DNA of 45,219 bases from assembly GCA_021399405.1 (NCBI GenBank), contig JAAFKL010000279.1:1-45219 (forward strand), given 5' to 3'. Below, in pieces: positions 44,895 through 45,219 of the stretch. The notes under the pieces were generated by a model. It worked only from the letters and a program-made list of their open reading frames with translations, was not told the origin of the DNA and searched no databases. Within the stretch, counting starts at the first letter, position 1; every line of letters starts with the position of its first letter. The translations under genes and the position numbers were made by a program. The DNA is from Candidatus Heimdallarchaeota archaeon. GTDB lineage: Archaea; Asgardarchaeota; Heimdallarchaeia; Heimdallarchaeales; Kariarchaeaceae.

Positions 44895-45219
44895 TTTATT
44901 TTTACCTCCATGCTACATTTTTTCCTAATTTTTGCAGCAATGCCAGAATCAACCCGATTCATAGAATATCCACTGATAACTGCAATACCAACACCAAGCA
45001 ATAGTGTCTTGTCAGAATTAAAAATTAGAACTTCTTCATTAGGACTGATTTTTTCAGAAGCGTCTAAAATCCCAATTGAAAAAAGTGTTGAACCTTTTAG
45101 TTCTTCTGTATCAGTGAGTATCCAATTTTCTGACGTTGTTGCAATATTAATTGCTGCCATTGGTGCAAGATTTACTTTGCCATTGAGTGAATCCCAGCTG
45201 AAATAATGATCATTACCTA
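44891..45219 (-). CDS. arcS: Archaeosine synthase (ArcS), C-terminal PUA part, 5' partial
   Basis: The frame is open to the right edge of the window, so only the last 108 or so codons are visible. They begin GNDHYFSWDSLNGKVNLAP and continue into a PUA domain: STLFSIGILDASEKISPNEE, VLIFNSDKTLLLGVGIAVIS and a final GIAAKIRKK. PUA domains at this position occur in the tRNA-guanine transglycosylase relatives TgtA and ArcS. The direct overlap with the RaSEA-type gene makes ArcS, the lysine-adding subunit that partners RaSEA, the better choice. The identification depends on the neighbour, as the catalytic part is outside the window. Confidence 0.75.
   Translation of the reverse strand, partial: GNDHYFSWDSLNGKVNLAPMAAINIATTSENWILTDTEELKGSTLFSIGILDASEKISPNEEVLIFNSDKTLLLGVGIAVISGYSMNRVDSGIAAKIRKKCSMEVKIN

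Overview
The window is AT-rich archaeal DNA, most likely from an Asgard (Promethearchaeota) lineage related to Heimdallarchaeia. The archaeal assignment is firm. It rests on a RadA recombinase, an archaeal aEF-1B, an archaetidylserine synthase/decarboxylase pair, a UbiA prenyltransferase of the kind that builds ether lipids, archaeal HMG-CoA synthase with its thiolase and DUF35 partners, an archaeosine tRNA-modification pair, and TATA boxes about 26-28 nt ahead of many start codons. The Asgard assignment is an inference from longin/roadblock-like small-GTPase-regulator folds (14289-15389 and 34995-36059) and from a half-size heme A synthase that implies a heme-copper oxidase. No rRNA, tRNA, CRISPR array or insertion sequence was recognised.

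Layout. 1-5.1 kb: the 3' part of an ABC exporter whose C-terminus looks like a decayed histidine-kinase ATPase domain, twin TerB-like proteins, a LURP-one/tubby-like protein, a gamma-carbonic-anhydrase fold protein and a Cys-rich protein. 5.3-12.2 kb: two large secreted subtilisin-family proteases, each preceded by the same roughly 125-bp promoter/operator module. 12.2-21.9 kb: half-size CtaA, a glutaredoxin-thioredoxin reductase fusion, a 7-TM protein with a roadblock-like tail, a UbiA prenyltransferase, several unrecognised proteins, a mini membrane peptide, an SdhA/FrdA flavoprotein and a Gfo/Idh/MocA oxidoreductase. 22.0-31.0 kb: a plus-strand cluster with a 12-TM protein translationally coupled to a secreted EEP-family hydrolase, then two tandem membrane-anchored subtilases whose domain order resembles eukaryotic site-1 protease, then a small repeat membrane protein. 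31.1-34.9 kb: a grpE-dnaK-dnaJ operon. 34.9-45.2 kb: mostly housekeeping (longin-like protein, Trm112-like, aEF-1B, zinc ribbon, IscA-like, histidine phosphatase, RadA, archaetidylethanolamine synthesis, mevalonate entry operon, archaeosine synthesis).

Expression signals are of two kinds. First genes of transcripts often have a TATA-like box centred about 26-28 nt before the start codon, which suggests leaderless mRNAs. Downstream genes instead carry a GGTGA or GGAGGT Shine-Dalgarno sequence, and TTG and GTG starts are used. I moved several start codons on this basis.

The parts most worth a second look are the site-1-protease-like subtilase pair and its coupled 12-TM/EEP neighbours, the duplicated control module of the two secreted subtilases, the 7-TM/roadblock fusion, the ABC/GHKL-like fusion, and the mevalonate-operon thiolase that lacks its expected nucleophile. 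All family assignments are from reading translated sequence; no database search was possible.
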